From: Actinoplanes flavus
GTDB lineage: Bacteria; Actinomycetota; Actinomycetes; Mycobacteriales; Micromonosporaceae
Length of the DNA stretch: 64,000 nucleotides
Assembly: GCF_017592555.1 (NCBI RefSeq)
Contig: NZ_JAGFNS010000011.1
Coordinates: 104,849 to 168,848, forward strand
Direction of reading: 5' to 3'
The notes below the pieces were generated by a model that did no database searches, had not been told where the DNA came from, and worked only from the letters and a program-made list of their open reading frames with translations. The position numbers and the translations under genes are program-made. Numbering within the stretch: the stretch's first letter is position 1; every line of letters starts with the position of its first letter. Below, one piece after another: positions 7,656 to 16,693 of the stretch.

Positions 7656-9632
7656 ATGACGATTACGGGTTTTGACTCGACAGGCCAGTCGACCGCCGAG
7701 AACGTTCTGTCGCGAGGCCGAGTGGCCACCGACGACGACCTGGACGCGGAGCTGATAGCCCTCGGTTCAAGTGGCACGGTGGTCGCTCCCACCGCCCCGC
7801 CCGCTGTCCGGGAAACCGCAGATGACCAGGTCGTACGCCTGCGGTGGCGGCACCTGTTCACGTGGCGTGACGTCGTGGCCGTCGGCACTTTCGTCGTCTT
7901 CGCGGTCATGCTGACCCTGCCGTTGTGGCTCAATCTTGATCATGAACTGCGTGATGATCCGCAGGATCAAGCTTTCTTCGAGTGGATGCTGGCGCACGGT
8001 GCCCGGGTGCTCACGGATGGCGTCTATCCGTTCTTCTCCGACCGCATGAATTACCCCGACGGGGTGAACATGATGGCCAACACCTCGGTGTTGGCCGTTT
8101 CGTTGCCACTGACGCCGATCACTCTTCTGTTCGGTCCGCATGTGGCGTTCAACGTATTTCTCACCGGCGCATTGGCATTTACCGGCGCGTCGTGGTATCT
8201 CGTGCTCTCCCGCCGGTTCGTCACCTCGCGGCTGGCCGCCTGGGTGGGTGCGCTCTTCTGCACCTTCGCGCCGAGCATGGTGTCGCACGCCGGCGGCCAC
8301 CCGAACATCGTCTCCCAGTTCCTCGTCCCGCTGATCATCTGGCGGACGCTGGAGCTCCGGGTTCGCGGCCGCGCGCTGCGCAACGGGCTGATCCTGGCCG
8401 GCCTGCTGATCTGGCAGGCGTTCATCAACCTCGAGATCCTCTTCATGACCGCGGTCGGCCTCGGCCTGTTCTGCGCGGTCATGGCGGTGGTCCGGCGGCG
8501 CGCTCACCGGGGCGAGGTCCTGCCGTTCGTGCGGTCGCTCGGGGTCACCGCGGCGGTCACCCTCGCGGTGCTGGCCTACCCGCTCAGCGTCCAGTTCTTC
8601 GGCCCGCAGAGCTACCAGGGCCTGGCCGAGTTCGTCCGGAACTTCGGGGCCGACCTGGGCTCGTTCGCCGCCTACTCCCGGCACTCGATGGCCGGCGACA
8701 CGGCCATCGCGTCGCGCCTCACGCAGAACGCCGCGGAGGAGAACGCCTTCTTCGGCTGGGGCCTGATCGTCCTCTTCCTCGGCCTGCTCGTCTGGCTGCG
8801 CCGGTCCCGGGCGGTGCTGACCCTCGGCGGGATCGCGATCCTCTTCGCGGCCATGTCGCTCGGCCCGCGCATCGTGCTCAACGGGGTGGACACCGGCATC
8901 CCCGGCATCTGGGCGCTGCTGCACCGCCTCCCGGTGCTCGACTCCGCGGTGCCGACCCGCTGGGCGATGGCGATCGCGCCGATCGTCGGCATCGTGCTGG
9001 CCTTCGGCGTCCAGCGGGCCGCCGACATGATGTGCGGCCAGCCGGCCTCGCGCGGGCCGATCCGGGTCGCGATGATCACCGCGGTGGCGATGGCACTGGT
9101 GCCGCTGATCCCCCGGCCGATGGCCACGGTGCGGATGGACCCGGTGCCCGAGTTCGTCACCACCGGCGCCTGGCGCGACTACGTCGACGACCGGCACACC
9201 ATGGTCACCCTGCCGCTGCCGGACAGCAGCTACCCGGACCCGCTGCGCTGGACCGCCACCACCGGCCAGGACCTGCGGATCGCCGGAGCGTACGCGCTGC
9301 TGCCGAACCAGAACCCGCAGGACCCGAGCGACCGGACCGCGATGTTCTCGCCGCCGTGGCGCCCGACCAGCGGCCTGGTCGCCTCGATCAAGCAGGGCAA
9401 CCCGATCCCGGAGATCACCGACGAGCGGCGCGAGATGACCCTCGCCGACCTCCGGTTCTGGAAGGCCGGCGTGGTGGTGCTGACCCCGCAGAGCCGCGAC
9501 ATCGAACTCCTGCGCACCATGTCCGACCTGCTGGGTTTCCGTCCGACGTGGACCGGCGGCGCCTGGGTGTGGGACGTCAGCGACCTGGTCGACGACCCGG
9601 ACACCGTCCTCACCGGCGGCGAACCCTTCTGA
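7656..9632 (+). CDS. Large polytopic membrane protein, GT-C glycosyltransferase-like
   Basis: The product is 658 residues. A soluble N-terminus of about 55 residues is followed by many hydrophobic segments (for example VVAVGTFVVFAVMLTLPLWL, then about ten more to residue 480) and a C-terminal soluble extracytoplasmic domain of about 170 residues. An acidic motif just after the first membrane segment (NLDHELRDDPQDQAFFEWML) matches the usual first-loop acidic pair of GT-C enzymes, which use polyprenyl-phosphate sugars. The exact family and acceptor are not known. The ATG at 7656 is chosen because the reading frame upstream to 7533 contains the promoter and divergent-gene leader. Confidence 0.7.
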   Translation: MTITGFDSTGQSTAENVLSRGRVATDDDLDAELIALGSSGTVVAPTAPPAVRETADDQVVRLRWRHLFTWRDVVAVGTFVVFAVMLTLPLWLNLDHELRDDPQDQAFFEWMLAHGARVLTDGVYPFFSDRMNYPDGVNMMANTSVLAVSLPLTPITLLFGPHVAFNVFLTGALAFTGASWYLVLSRRFVTSRLAAWVGALFCTFAPSMVSHAGGHPNIVSQFLVPLIIWRTLELRVRGRALRNGLILAGLLIWQAFINLEILFMTAVGLGLFCAVMAVVRRRAHRGEVLPFVRSLGVTAAVTLAVLAYPLSVQFFGPQSYQGLAEFVRNFGADLGSFAAYSRHSMAGDTAIASRLTQNAAEENAFFGWGLIVLFLGLLVWLRRSRAVLTLGGIAILFAAMSLGPRIVLNGVDTGIPGIWALLHRLPVLDSAVPTRWAMAIAPIVGIVLAFGVQRAADMMCGQPASRGPIRVAMITAVAMALVPLIPRPMATVRMDPVPEFVTTGAWRDYVDDRHTMVTLPLPDSSYPDPLRWTATTGQDLRIAGAYALLPNQNPQDPSDRTAMFSPPWRPTSGLVASIKQGNPIPEITDERREMTLADLRFWKAGVVVLTPQSRDIELLRTMSDLLGFRPTWTGGAWVWDVSDLVDDPDTVLTGGEPF

Positions 9633-9831
9633 CCCACACCGGGAGCACGTCGGGACGGTGCCGCCCAAGGGCGACAAGACAAGGTGCGGTGTACGCCCGC
9701 TTCCGGATCTTCGCCGGTGACCGCAGCGACCGGGCGAAGGGTGACCACCGATCTACGCCCGGCGCGGGCGGCACAGGCCGGTGCTCTACGGCCTTGCCGT
9801 CTGCCCACGGCGGTACGCGTAGCCCGTACCT

Positions 9832-10629
9832 CTAATCGGTTTTGATGCAGCAGCCCGGGCAGACCTTGGGCTGCGGCAGGGTGAAGGCCAGGCAGCAGGT
9901 TTTGCGGCGGACGTCGAGCCGGCCGTTCGCGGCGGGCTCGAGGTCGATCAGGTCGCGGATGCCGAGCGCGCCGAGCAGCCGGTCGATGGTGGCGGCGGAC
10001 GAGCCGGGGACGGCGTCGGCGGAGCGCAGGACGCCGTAGGCGATGCCGGAGGCGAGCGAGCCGAGCAGCGGGCGCCGGCCCAGCCGGACCCGGCCGTGGA
10101 TGGCGTCGAGCAGCGGTTCGAGATGCTGGTCGAGGAGGGCGCGGCGGAATTCGGCGAGCAGCGCGTCCTCGTCGGCGACGACCTTGACCTGCGGGAGGCC
10201 GGAGAGCGCCAGCGGGTCGTGCGGCAGGACCGCGACCGGGATGTCCGGGCGCATGCCGAGGGTGACCAGCGGGCGCGGGTCGTCGAAGTGCATGACCGCG
10301 TCGGTGGAGGTCAGCAGCGGCACACGGCGCGCCGAGGCCCAGCCGAGGACGGCCGGGAGGGCCAGCCAGTAGGTGTAGGCCTTCCAGGCGAGCGCGGCGG
10401 CGGCGTGTGCCTGCGCGTTCCAGCGGCGGCGGGCCGCGTCGAGCAGGGTGTCCAGGTGTACGTCGGCCAGGCGCGCGGTCGGCGTCCAGCCGGCCAGGTC
10501 GCGCACCACCAGGTCGGGCGCCAGGCCGGGGACCTCGGTGCTGGTGCCGAACATGGCGCGCAGCGTCGCGTTGACCGGCGCCAGCAGTGGTGGCCGGAGC
10601 TGCCGGAGTTCGAGCGTGGGGCTGGTCAC
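9832..10629 (-). CDS. FhuF-like (2Fe-2S) ferric siderophore reductase-type protein
   Basis: The product is about 265 residues from GTG 10629. The C-terminus carries CC-x10-C-x2-C (KTCCLAFTLPQPKVCPGCC), the unusual [2Fe-2S] binding pattern of the FhuF C-terminal domain. The N-terminal two thirds is Ala/Leu-rich and divergent, as in other actinobacterial members. FhuF-type proteins reduce ferric siderophores in the cytoplasm. An iron-box-like site about 130 bases upstream fits iron-dependent repression. The start is uncertain: an ATG at 10746 would add 39 low-complexity residues, and no strong ribosome site marks the GTG. Confidence 0.75.
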   Translation of the reverse strand: MTSPTLELRQLRPPLLAPVNATLRAMFGTSTEVPGLAPDLVVRDLAGWTPTARLADVHLDTLLDAARRRWNAQAHAAAALAWKAYTYWLALPAVLGWASARRVPLLTSTDAVMHFDDPRPLVTLGMRPDIPVAVLPHDPLALSGLPQVKVVADEDALLAEFRRALLDQHLEPLLDAIHGRVRLGRRPLLGSLASGIAYGVLRSADAVPGSSAATIDRLLGALGIRDLIDLEPAANGRLDVRRKTCCLAFTLPQPKVCPGCCIKTD

Positions 10630-10756
10630 GGGCGGCCGCCGGCCCGCGGCACTCGTCGCTGAGGCACCGCACTCTCCTCGCGGATGATCTTGCAGAAGGG
10701 GGCGAGCCGGCTCTTGTGGAGCGACGGGGGCTCGCGACGGACCCACGGTACCCGGT

Positions 10757-10775
10757 TAAGGGTAGCCTAACCACA
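10757..10775. promoter_or_regulatory. Iron-box-like site (DmdR/IdeR type)
   Basis: On the minus strand the 19-mer TGTGGTTAGGCTACCCTTA matches the actinobacterial iron-box consensus TTAGGTTAGGCTAACCTAA at about 15 of 19 positions. It lies upstream of the FhuF-like gene, so iron-dependent repression of that gene is likely. Confidence 0.6.
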
Positions 10776-10940
10776 CCGGCCCAAGGGGATCATTCGGACG
10801 AATACCCTCTGCCATGATTACTTTACGTAGCGTGGTGGCGCTGCCGGATTCGTCAAGGTATCTGTCGGCAAAACGCTACTAGCTCCTTGCAGACACGCGG
10901 TCCCGGCGACACTGAACGTGCCGTCGCGAAGGGGACATCC

Positions 10941-12473
10941 GTGATGACCACCTCGCCCATCGAAAGGGCCGCAGACAAGTTCGTCTCAGCCCTTGCGCAG
11001 TGGCGGGTCGAGCGCGGGATGACCAAGAAGCAGCTGGCCGCGCGCATGGGGTTCGATCCCTCCTACGTCAGCCACGTCGAGGGCCGCCGCCACAAACCCA
11101 CCGAGGACTTCGCCCGCCGGGCCGAGGCCGTCCTCGGCGCCGGCGGCGCCATCTGGCAGCGTTTCCAGGAGTACGACGAACTGCGCAACGCCCGCAACGC
11201 CGGCCTGCACCGCGATCCGCCCGTGCCGGTCCAGTGGCTGCCGCCGGGCACCGGGCTGATTGTCGAACGCGAGATCGCCGACCTGGTCTACACCGACGGC
11301 GCCTACCGCTGCCGGGTGCGGCGCTCCCTCTACAACGCCGGCGTCGAACCGGTCACCCGGTACCTCGCGAAGATCTCCGTGGACCGCTACCCGCACGACC
11401 CGGCCGGCTCCAACCGCCACCACCGGGAGAACCCGCTCACCTTCGACGAGATGGACGTGCGGGCGTTCGCGGGTGAGGGCGACGCCGCCGAGCCCATGCT
11501 GTGGCGGGTCAAGCTGGACCGGGACGCGTCCAAGGAGATCTGGCTCATGTTCGCGAACTCGCGCGGCCAGTTCCCGCTCTACCCCGGCGAACGGACCACC
11601 ATCGAGTACGCGTACACGGTCGGCGAAGAGAAGTGGGGCCAGTGGTTCCAGCGTGCCGTCCGCCTGCCGACCCGGTCGCTGACCGTCCGGCTGAACTTCC
11701 CGGAGAGCTTCGAACCCCAGGTCTGGGGTGTGGAGGCGTCCCTCGCCGCCGAGGTGCCCGTCCGCACCCCGTTGGAACGCCGCACCGAGGGAGGTCGCGC
11801 CATTTTCGAGTGGTCAACCGACGCGCCCCTGCTCAACGCCCGGTACCGGCTGGAATGGCGGTTCCGTGGCGCCGACGCCCCGCTCTACGAGGAGACCGGC
11901 CCGCCCGAGCCGGCTCTGCCCCGTGCCTCGCACCGGATGCGTGGCATCGGCATCATCCAGCGCGGATCCGACCTGCTCCGGCAGCGGGCCCGCCACTTCC
12001 AGCTGCCCCGCGAGGGGGCGGCCGCCCGGACCGCGGTCACCCGGCTGCTCACCTCGCTCGGGCGGCTCGAGGACCTGCACGAGTTCAGCAAGGGCGTGGG
12101 TCTCGCCGCGCCCCAGATCGGGGTTCCGGTGGCCGCCGCCGTCGTCCGGCCGCCGGAGCGCGACACCGAACCGGTCGTCCTGCTCAACCCCCGGGTCGTC
12201 GGCGAGTCCGGCGAGACCGACGAGCAGTACGAGGGCTGCCTGTCGTTCTTCGACTACCGGGGCCTGGTGCCGCGCCCGCTACGGATCGACGTGGAGCACG
12301 CCCGGTTCGACGGGACCCGGGTGGTCACCACGTTCGAGCGGGCCCTGGCCCGGCTGATCAGCCACGAGATCGACCACCTGGAGGGTCGGCTCTACGTGGA
12401 CCGGATGAAGGCCGACGCCAAGCTCGTGCCGGTCGCCCAGTACCAGCAGACCGGCCGACCCTGGGATTACTAG
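10941..12473 (+). CDS. XRE-type HTH fused to C-terminal peptide deformylase
   Basis: The product is about 510 residues from GTG 10941 (AAGGGG upstream), or 509 from the adjacent ATG. Residues about 12-70 are a Cro/CI HTH (RGMTKKQLAARMGFDPSYVSH). Residues about 95-330 form an unassigned domain rich in beta strands. Residues about 345-510 form a peptide deformylase with all three catalytic motifs: GVGLAAPQIG (385-394), EGCLS (431-435, metal-ligand Cys433) and HEIDH (475-479, two metal-ligand His and catalytic Glu476). A stand-alone deformylase is about 180-200 residues, so this is a three-part fusion. It should be able to remove N-formyl groups; what the HTH and middle part sense is unknown. 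Confidence 0.85.
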   Translation: MMTTSPIERAADKFVSALAQWRVERGMTKKQLAARMGFDPSYVSHVEGRRHKPTEDFARRAEAVLGAGGAIWQRFQEYDELRNARNAGLHRDPPVPVQWLPPGTGLIVEREIADLVYTDGAYRCRVRRSLYNAGVEPVTRYLAKISVDRYPHDPAGSNRHHRENPLTFDEMDVRAFAGEGDAAEPMLWRVKLDRDASKEIWLMFANSRGQFPLYPGERTTIEYAYTVGEEKWGQWFQRAVRLPTRSLTVRLNFPESFEPQVWGVEASLAAEVPVRTPLERRTEGGRAIFEWSTDAPLLNARYRLEWRFRGADAPLYEETGPPEPALPRASHRMRGIGIIQRGSDLLRQRARHFQLPREGAAARTAVTRLLTSLGRLEDLHEFSKGVGLAAPQIGVPVAAAVVRPPERDTEPVVLLNPRVVGESGETDEQYEGCLSFFDYRGLVPRPLRIDVEHARFDGTRVVTTFERALARLISHEIDHLEGRLYVDRMKADAKLVPVAQYQQTGRPWDY

Positions 12474-12483
12474 CCCGGCTCGC

Positions 12484-13593
12484 TCAGTCGGTGAAGCTGT
12501 CGTACTTTATCCGGACAGAGGGCACCTGTAGCTCGGCGAGGCGCTTCAAGGTGGCCTTCACCATCCGCCCCGACCCGGAGACGAAGAAGTCGTGCTCCTT
12601 CCACGGGCCGTACTTCGCCACCACGTCCGAGATGTAGCCCTGCTCGCCGGGGAAGGTCGGGTCCTCGCTGCACGCGGTCACCACCGACAGCCACGGGTAG
12701 CGGGCGGCCAGCCGGTTCAGGTCGGCCAGGTCGTACAGGTCCTCCCGGGTCCGCGCGCCGAAGAAGACGTGCACCCAGCGGGTCCGGTTGTACCGGGTCA
12801 GCTCCTCGAGCAGCGACTTGATCGGGGCGAGCCCGGTGCCACCGGCCACGAAGACCGCGTCCCGGGTCGACCTGCGGTCCAGGGTCATCGAACCCATCGG
12901 CGCGGCCAGCTTCACCATGTCGCCCACCTGCATCCGCCGGACCAGCGCGCTGGACACCCAGCCGGCGCCCACCGCACGGACGTGGAAATCCAGCGTGTTG
13001 TCCCGGCGCGGCGCGTTCGCCGGTGAGTAGGTGCGCCACAGCCGCGGCTGATAACGCGGGCACTCGAGGCTCAGGTACTGGCCGGCCCGGTACTCCAACG
13101 GCTGCAACGGCAGCACGGTGAACACCGCGATGTCGCGGGACCGGCGCTCGTGCCCCACCACCTCGCCGTACCAGTACGGCGGGTTCGGGTCGGCGTCGGC
13201 GCCGGCCAGCATCTTCGAGGCGATCACCGCGTACGCGTCGGCCCAGGCCTGGTCGTACTCGATGCTCCAGGCCTCGCCGGCGAACGCCCGCATCGACTCG
13301 ATCAAGGCGCCGCCCACCACCTCGTAGTGCTCCGGTTCCACGTGGAACTTGCGGTGGTCCCGGCCCAGGGCTCGCAGGTACTCGTCGAACCGCTCCGGAT
13401 CCTCCAGCGTCTGCACGGCGGTCACGATCGCTCCCAGCAGACGGGCCCGCTGCACATCCATCTGCACCGGGAACAGATCGCGCAGGTCCGGGTACCTCAG
13501 GAAGATGCGCGCGTAGAAATAGCCGGCCACCTTGTCCTGATGTTCCTCGACCAGGCTCCAGCTCTCCTTGAGCAAGCTTGCGAGGTCTCCCAT
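12484..13593 (-). CDS. Flavohemoprotein-like globin-FAD-NAD reductase
   Basis: The product is 369 residues from ATG 13593. The N-terminal globin (about 1-135) carries a haem-binding HRKFHVEPEHYEVVGGAL segment with the proximal histidine. A FAD domain follows (RAGQYLSLECPRYQPRLWRTYS, with RxYS) and then an NAD(P) domain (AVFVAGGTGLAPIKSLLEEL). This is the layout of Hmp nitric-oxide dioxygenase, which turns NO into nitrate. Some actinobacterial members are less active with NO or use other partners. The frame extends to 13686, but the family start fits MGDLASLLKESW. It is divergent from the CPBP protease gene. Confidence 0.85.
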   Translation of the reverse strand: MGDLASLLKESWSLVEEHQDKVAGYFYARIFLRYPDLRDLFPVQMDVQRARLLGAIVTAVQTLEDPERFDEYLRALGRDHRKFHVEPEHYEVVGGALIESMRAFAGEAWSIEYDQAWADAYAVIASKMLAGADADPNPPYWYGEVVGHERRSRDIAVFTVLPLQPLEYRAGQYLSLECPRYQPRLWRTYSPANAPRRDNTLDFHVRAVGAGWVSSALVRRMQVGDMVKLAAPMGSMTLDRRSTRDAVFVAGGTGLAPIKSLLEELTRYNRTRWVHVFFGARTREDLYDLADLNRLAARYPWLSVVTACSEDPTFPGEQGYISDVVAKYGPWKEHDFFVSGSGRMVKATLKRLAELQVPSVRIKYDSFTD

Positions 13594-13711
13594 GCCATTC
13601 AGGGTGGTCAGCGCAGTCGGGAACACGACGCACGAGAAGTGCGACTCACCACCCTCCACGGCGCGTCGCTTGCCGAATTGGGCCAATTTGTGCCTGGCCT
13701 AGAGTTGGCGG

Positions 13712-14494
13712 GTGACCGTGGAAGAACAGCAGCTGACCACCCGTCCGCGCTACGGGACCGAGATCGCCATCGTGTTGCTGCTGTCGCTCGGACAGTCGGC
13801 CGTCTACTCCGTGGTGTCGCTGACCGCGAAACTCACCGCCGACCGGCCGCTGGCCCAGCAGACCGCCACACTCAACGCCTCGGTGTCGCCACGGCCCTAC
13901 CTCGACCTGACGTACCAGCTGCTCGGCATCTTCTTCGCCCTGGTGCCGGTCGCGCTCGCGCTGTTCCTGCTCGCGGGCTCCTTCGGAGCGGCCGCCCGGG
14001 AACTCGGCATCGACTACCGGCGGCCCGCCCACGACCTCGGCTGGGGCGCCGGACTCGCCGCCGGTATCGGGCTGCCCGGCCTCCTTCTGGTGTACGGGGC
14101 CCTGCAGCTCGGCATCAACGCGCAGATCGTGCCGTCCGGGCTCCAGCCGTACTGGTGGTCGGTGCCCGTACTGGTCCTCGCCGCCATGCAGAACGCCGTC
14201 CTCGAAGAGGTCATCGTCGTCGGCTACCTGATCACCCGGCTCCGGGCGCTCGCCCTGTCACCGGCGTGGATCATCGCCGCGTCCGCCGTACTCCGCGGCT
14301 CCTACCACCTCTACCAGGGCTTCGGAGCCTTCCTCGGCAACGCCGTGATGGGCGTGGTCTTCGCGCTGTTCTACCTGCGGACGAAACGGGTGATGCCGCT
14401 CATCGTGGCGCACAGCCTCCTCGACATCACCGCGTTCGTCGGCTACGAGCTGCTGCCCGACTCCTGGCTGTCCTGGCTCGAATACTCCGCATAG
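13712..14494 (+). CDS. CPBP-family intramembrane metalloprotease (CAAX/Abi type)
   Basis: The product is 260 residues with about seven membrane segments. The CPBP motifs are present: a glutamate pair in LEEVIVVGYLITRL (motif 1), RGSYHLYQG (motif 2, histidine) and HSLLDITAF (motif 3, histidine). These residues bind the catalytic zinc inside the membrane. Substrates in actinomycetes are unknown; relatives act in prenyl-peptide cleavage or bacteriocin immunity. It starts with GTG 13712 close to a TAGAGT -10-like hexamer, so it may be leaderless. Its last 52 bases overlap the 3' end of the opposite-strand gene. Confidence 0.85.
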   Translation: MTVEEQQLTTRPRYGTEIAIVLLLSLGQSAVYSVVSLTAKLTADRPLAQQTATLNASVSPRPYLDLTYQLLGIFFALVPVALALFLLAGSFGAAARELGIDYRRPAHDLGWGAGLAAGIGLPGLLLVYGALQLGINAQIVPSGLQPYWWSVPVLVLAAMQNAVLEEVIVVGYLITRLRALALSPAWIIAASAVLRGSYHLYQGFGAFLGNAVMGVVFALFYLRTKRVMPLIVAHSLLDITAFVGYELLPDSWLSWLEYSA

Positions 14495-16014
14495 AACCGG
14501 CGCGCCCGCACCGCCACCATCTCGGCCGAGGCGCGGGCGCCCAGCACGGCGGTGAGCAGGCCCACGCCCGGCAGGCGAGTCAGCTTCAGCGCGGCCCAGA
14601 GCGCGATCGCGGCCCGGCCCGGGGTCGCCAGCGCCAGCAGATCGCCGGCCCGGCGCGGATCCGCGGGATCCAGGCCGTAGACCGCGGCCAGGTGCAACAC
14701 CAGCTCCGCGTGCGTGATCACGGTCGTCGCGACAAGAGCGATCGGGGCGTACGGGCCGGCCAGTGCACCGAGGCCGCCCCGAACCCCCGCCGAGCGGGTG
14801 AACCGCTGAACGGCCAGACGGGCGATCGCCTCGGTCGTGGCCGTCGGATAGGACGCCCTCGTCTGCGCCGCCCAGGCCCGGGCTCGGGGGCCGATGTGCT
14901 GGACCGCCGTGTGGGCGAGGATCTCCGGCGTGCGGGCCGGGTCGGCCAGCAGCTCCTCGGTGAGCGAGCCGAGCCCCTCCACCGCGTCGCCTCCAGCGGC
15001 TGCCTCGCCGCCCGGGGGTGACGTCGGTTGCACCACGGTCAGGCGCGGTCCAGGCACTTCGCTTCCGGCGGGTCCGCTCGCGGTCGGTCTGCTTGCGGCC
15101 GGCTCGCTCGTCGGCCGCTCAGCCGAGGCTTGCTCGGTCGTGGCCGGTTCATCTCTTTCGGGCGCGGACGGCCCTGGCTGGGCGTTCTGCGCCGTCGGGT
15201 TCGCGAGTGCGGTTGCCGGCTCTCGCGGCGGCAGCGCGGGCTGCGCCGACGCCGGGCGTTTGGCCGGCGTCCGAACGGTCAAGTCGACGGGTGGGACCGC
15301 CTTGGCCGCGGCTCGCTTCGTGGCCGCCTTCTTGGCCGGCGCCTTCCTTGCGGGCGGGGCCTCTTCCACCAGCGGCCCGTCCTTCCCGGCCGAGTCGTGG
15401 TCAGGTGACGGGACCCGTGTCGCGTCTGCCGGAGTGTTCTCGCGCGGTGAAAGCTGCCCGGATGCGGGCGCCGCGTCCTTCACCGCCGGGCCTGCCTTTC
15501 GCGGCGGGGCTGCCTTCTCCACCTTCGTCGCCCCCTCCGCTTTCGTCGCCCTTCCCGTTTTCGTCGCCTTCGCCGCTTTTGTTGCCTTTGCCGGAGGCAC
15601 GGTCTCTCCGGTGGGGGCGGCCTTTCGTGGCGGTGCTGCCTTCTTCGCCGGGGCCCGTTTCGCGGGCGCGCGGGCCGGAGCCGGACCCGGCGTGGCCGGC
15701 TGCGAGGCCTCCGGCGTGGGCTCGGCTGCCTGCTCCTCGCCGCCGGATGGTTCGGTGGCGCGTGCCGGCTGGGGCGGCACCGCGGCGGGAGGGGTCTTGC
15801 GGCGGGCGCCGGTCCCCGTACCAGAAGGGGGGTTTGAAGAGTGACCTTCGGCACTCGGGCCGGATCGCGGGGGTTGGAAGGTGACCGCCGGCGGCGCTCC
15901 CCGGCGCGCGGGGGCCGCGGCCGGCTCCTCGCCGGAGGGCTTCTGCTCGGGCGTGCCGAACGGGCTTCGCGGACCTCGAGCCCGCGGAGCCTCCCGGCGC
16001 GTGTTCTCCTCCAT
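14443..16014 (-). CDS. Ala/Pro/Lys-rich protein with C-terminal helical domain
   Basis: The product is 523 residues from ATG 16014. Roughly residues 1-335 are low-complexity, with repeated APAKKA, PPRKA and TKA-type segments resembling histone-H1-like or DNA-binding tails. The last 180 residues form a folded part with hydrophobic helices (GGLGALAGPYAPIALVATTVITHAELVLHLAAVYGL is split across two of them), weakly resembling EcsC-type membrane-associated domains. The family is not certain. A basic tail plus membrane-facing domain could tether nucleic acid or teichoic polymers to the membrane, but this is inference. The 3' end overlaps the CPBP gene antisense. An upstream ATG at 16131 is less likely. 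Confidence 0.6.
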   Translation of the reverse strand: MEENTRREAPRARGPRSPFGTPEQKPSGEEPAAAPARRGAPPAVTFQPPRSGPSAEGHSSNPPSGTGTGARRKTPPAAVPPQPARATEPSGGEEQAAEPTPEASQPATPGPAPARAPAKRAPAKKAAPPRKAAPTGETVPPAKATKAAKATKTGRATKAEGATKVEKAAPPRKAGPAVKDAAPASGQLSPRENTPADATRVPSPDHDSAGKDGPLVEEAPPARKAPAKKAATKRAAAKAVPPVDLTVRTPAKRPASAQPALPPREPATALANPTAQNAQPGPSAPERDEPATTEQASAERPTSEPAASRPTASGPAGSEVPGPRLTVVQPTSPPGGEAAAGGDAVEGLGSLTEELLADPARTPEILAHTAVQHIGPRARAWAAQTRASYPTATTEAIARLAVQRFTRSAGVRGGLGALAGPYAPIALVATTVITHAELVLHLAAVYGLDPADPRRAGDLLALATPGRAAIALWAALKLTRLPGVGLLTAVLGARASAEMVAVRARRFYAEYSSQDSQESGSSS

Positions 16015-16156
16015 CGCACGAAGCCTAGCCTCATCCGCGACGTTTCGCCTGTTCGTAGCCACTCGCGAAGATCCTTGGCGTGCCAGATGGCAACCTCTTT
16101 GTGCGGCGCTGAGCGGGTCCGGTATTGTCAAGCCTCGGTGGCCCTCGGGTCACCGG

Positions 16157-16247
16157 GGAGACTTCGCCTAGTCTGGTCTATGGCGCCGCACTGCTAATGC
16201 GGTTGGGGTTTTAAAGCCCCTCCCGGGTTCGAATCCCGGAGTCTCCG
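16157..16247 (+). tRNA. tRNA-Ser(GCU)
   Basis: This 91-nt class II tRNA has acceptor stem GGAGACT/AGTCTCC and discriminator G. The anticodon stem CCGCA/TGCGG encloses CTGCTAA (anticodon GCT), followed by a long variable arm and T-arm CCGGGTTCGAATCCCGG. No CCA is encoded. Confidence 0.96.
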
Positions 16248-16287
16248 CGCAAAAGTCGGTGTTGTAGGCTGACTGAGCACTGAGAGA

Positions 16288-16360
16288 GCGCCCGTAGCTC
16301 AATGGATAGAGCATCTGACTACGGATCAGAAGGTTAGGGGTTCGAGTCCCTTCGGGCGCG
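16288..16360 (+). tRNA. tRNA-Arg(ACG), integration site of the island
   Basis: This 73-nt tRNA has acceptor GCGCCCG/CGGGCGC, anticodon stem TCTGA/TCAGA around CTACGGA (anticodon ACG) and T-arm AGGGGTTCGAGTCCCTT. Its 3' part, from the anticodon stem onward, is duplicated exactly at 38647-38695, marking it as the att site of an integrated element. The tRNA remains intact. Confidence 0.97.
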
Positions 16361-16364
16361 CAAG
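16316..16364 (+). repeat. attL: 49-bp direct repeat in the tRNA-Arg 3' part
   Basis: Bases 16316-16364 are identical to 38647-38695. The identity starts in the anticodon stem, covers the anticodon loop, T-arm and acceptor end, and extends four bases beyond the tRNA. This is the classic attachment-site duplication left by a tyrosine recombinase. Confidence 0.92.
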
Positions 16365-16369
16365 ATCAA

Positions 16370-16412
16370 GAGGCCCCTGAACTGCCGAAACGCAGCTCAG
16401 GGGCCTCTTTTT
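16370..16412 (+). terminator. Rho-independent terminator after tRNA-Arg
   Basis: An 11-bp perfect stem GAGGCCCCTGA/TCAGGGGCCTC with a 16-base loop is followed by TTTTT. It ends the tRNA transcript. It lies just inside attL and so was probably brought in or rearranged by the island. Confidence 0.9.
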
Positions 16413-16430
16413 GTCTGGCCTCTGTGGATC

Positions 16431-16451
16431 GTGTGGGGCGCGTGTGGGGGC
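16431..16451 (+). repeat. Short tandem direct repeat inside attL, possible integrase arm site
   Basis: GTGTGGGG occurs twice 11 bases apart (starting at 16431 and 16442), about 66 bases inside the attL core. A comparable tandem repeat lies outside attR at 38781. The arm-site role is inference. Confidence 0.35.
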
Positions 16452-16693
16452 AAGGTCAAAACCCACGTTTCCGCGGCTCAGAGACCGTCAATTGGGTGAT
16501 CGGGGTGTTCGTTCGCACTTCGAACGGCCGATCACCACATCCCAATATTCGGGATCTATTTTTCTGAATAGCGGGAGGGCTGGTGGTTGTGCTGCGTGCT
16601 TCTCCAGGTCAGGCCCCTGACGGTCTGGGCGGTGGGCTCACCATGGTTCCCCCGCGATGGTCATGGCTCTCTGTTGAGTGCGATGGTCAGGCC

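Noticed and set aside
7767..9677. Long minus-strand and second-frame plus-strand open frames across the membrane protein gene
   Set aside because: High-GC codon shadow of the real gene; composition is Arg/Ala/Gly/Pro-rich without motifs.
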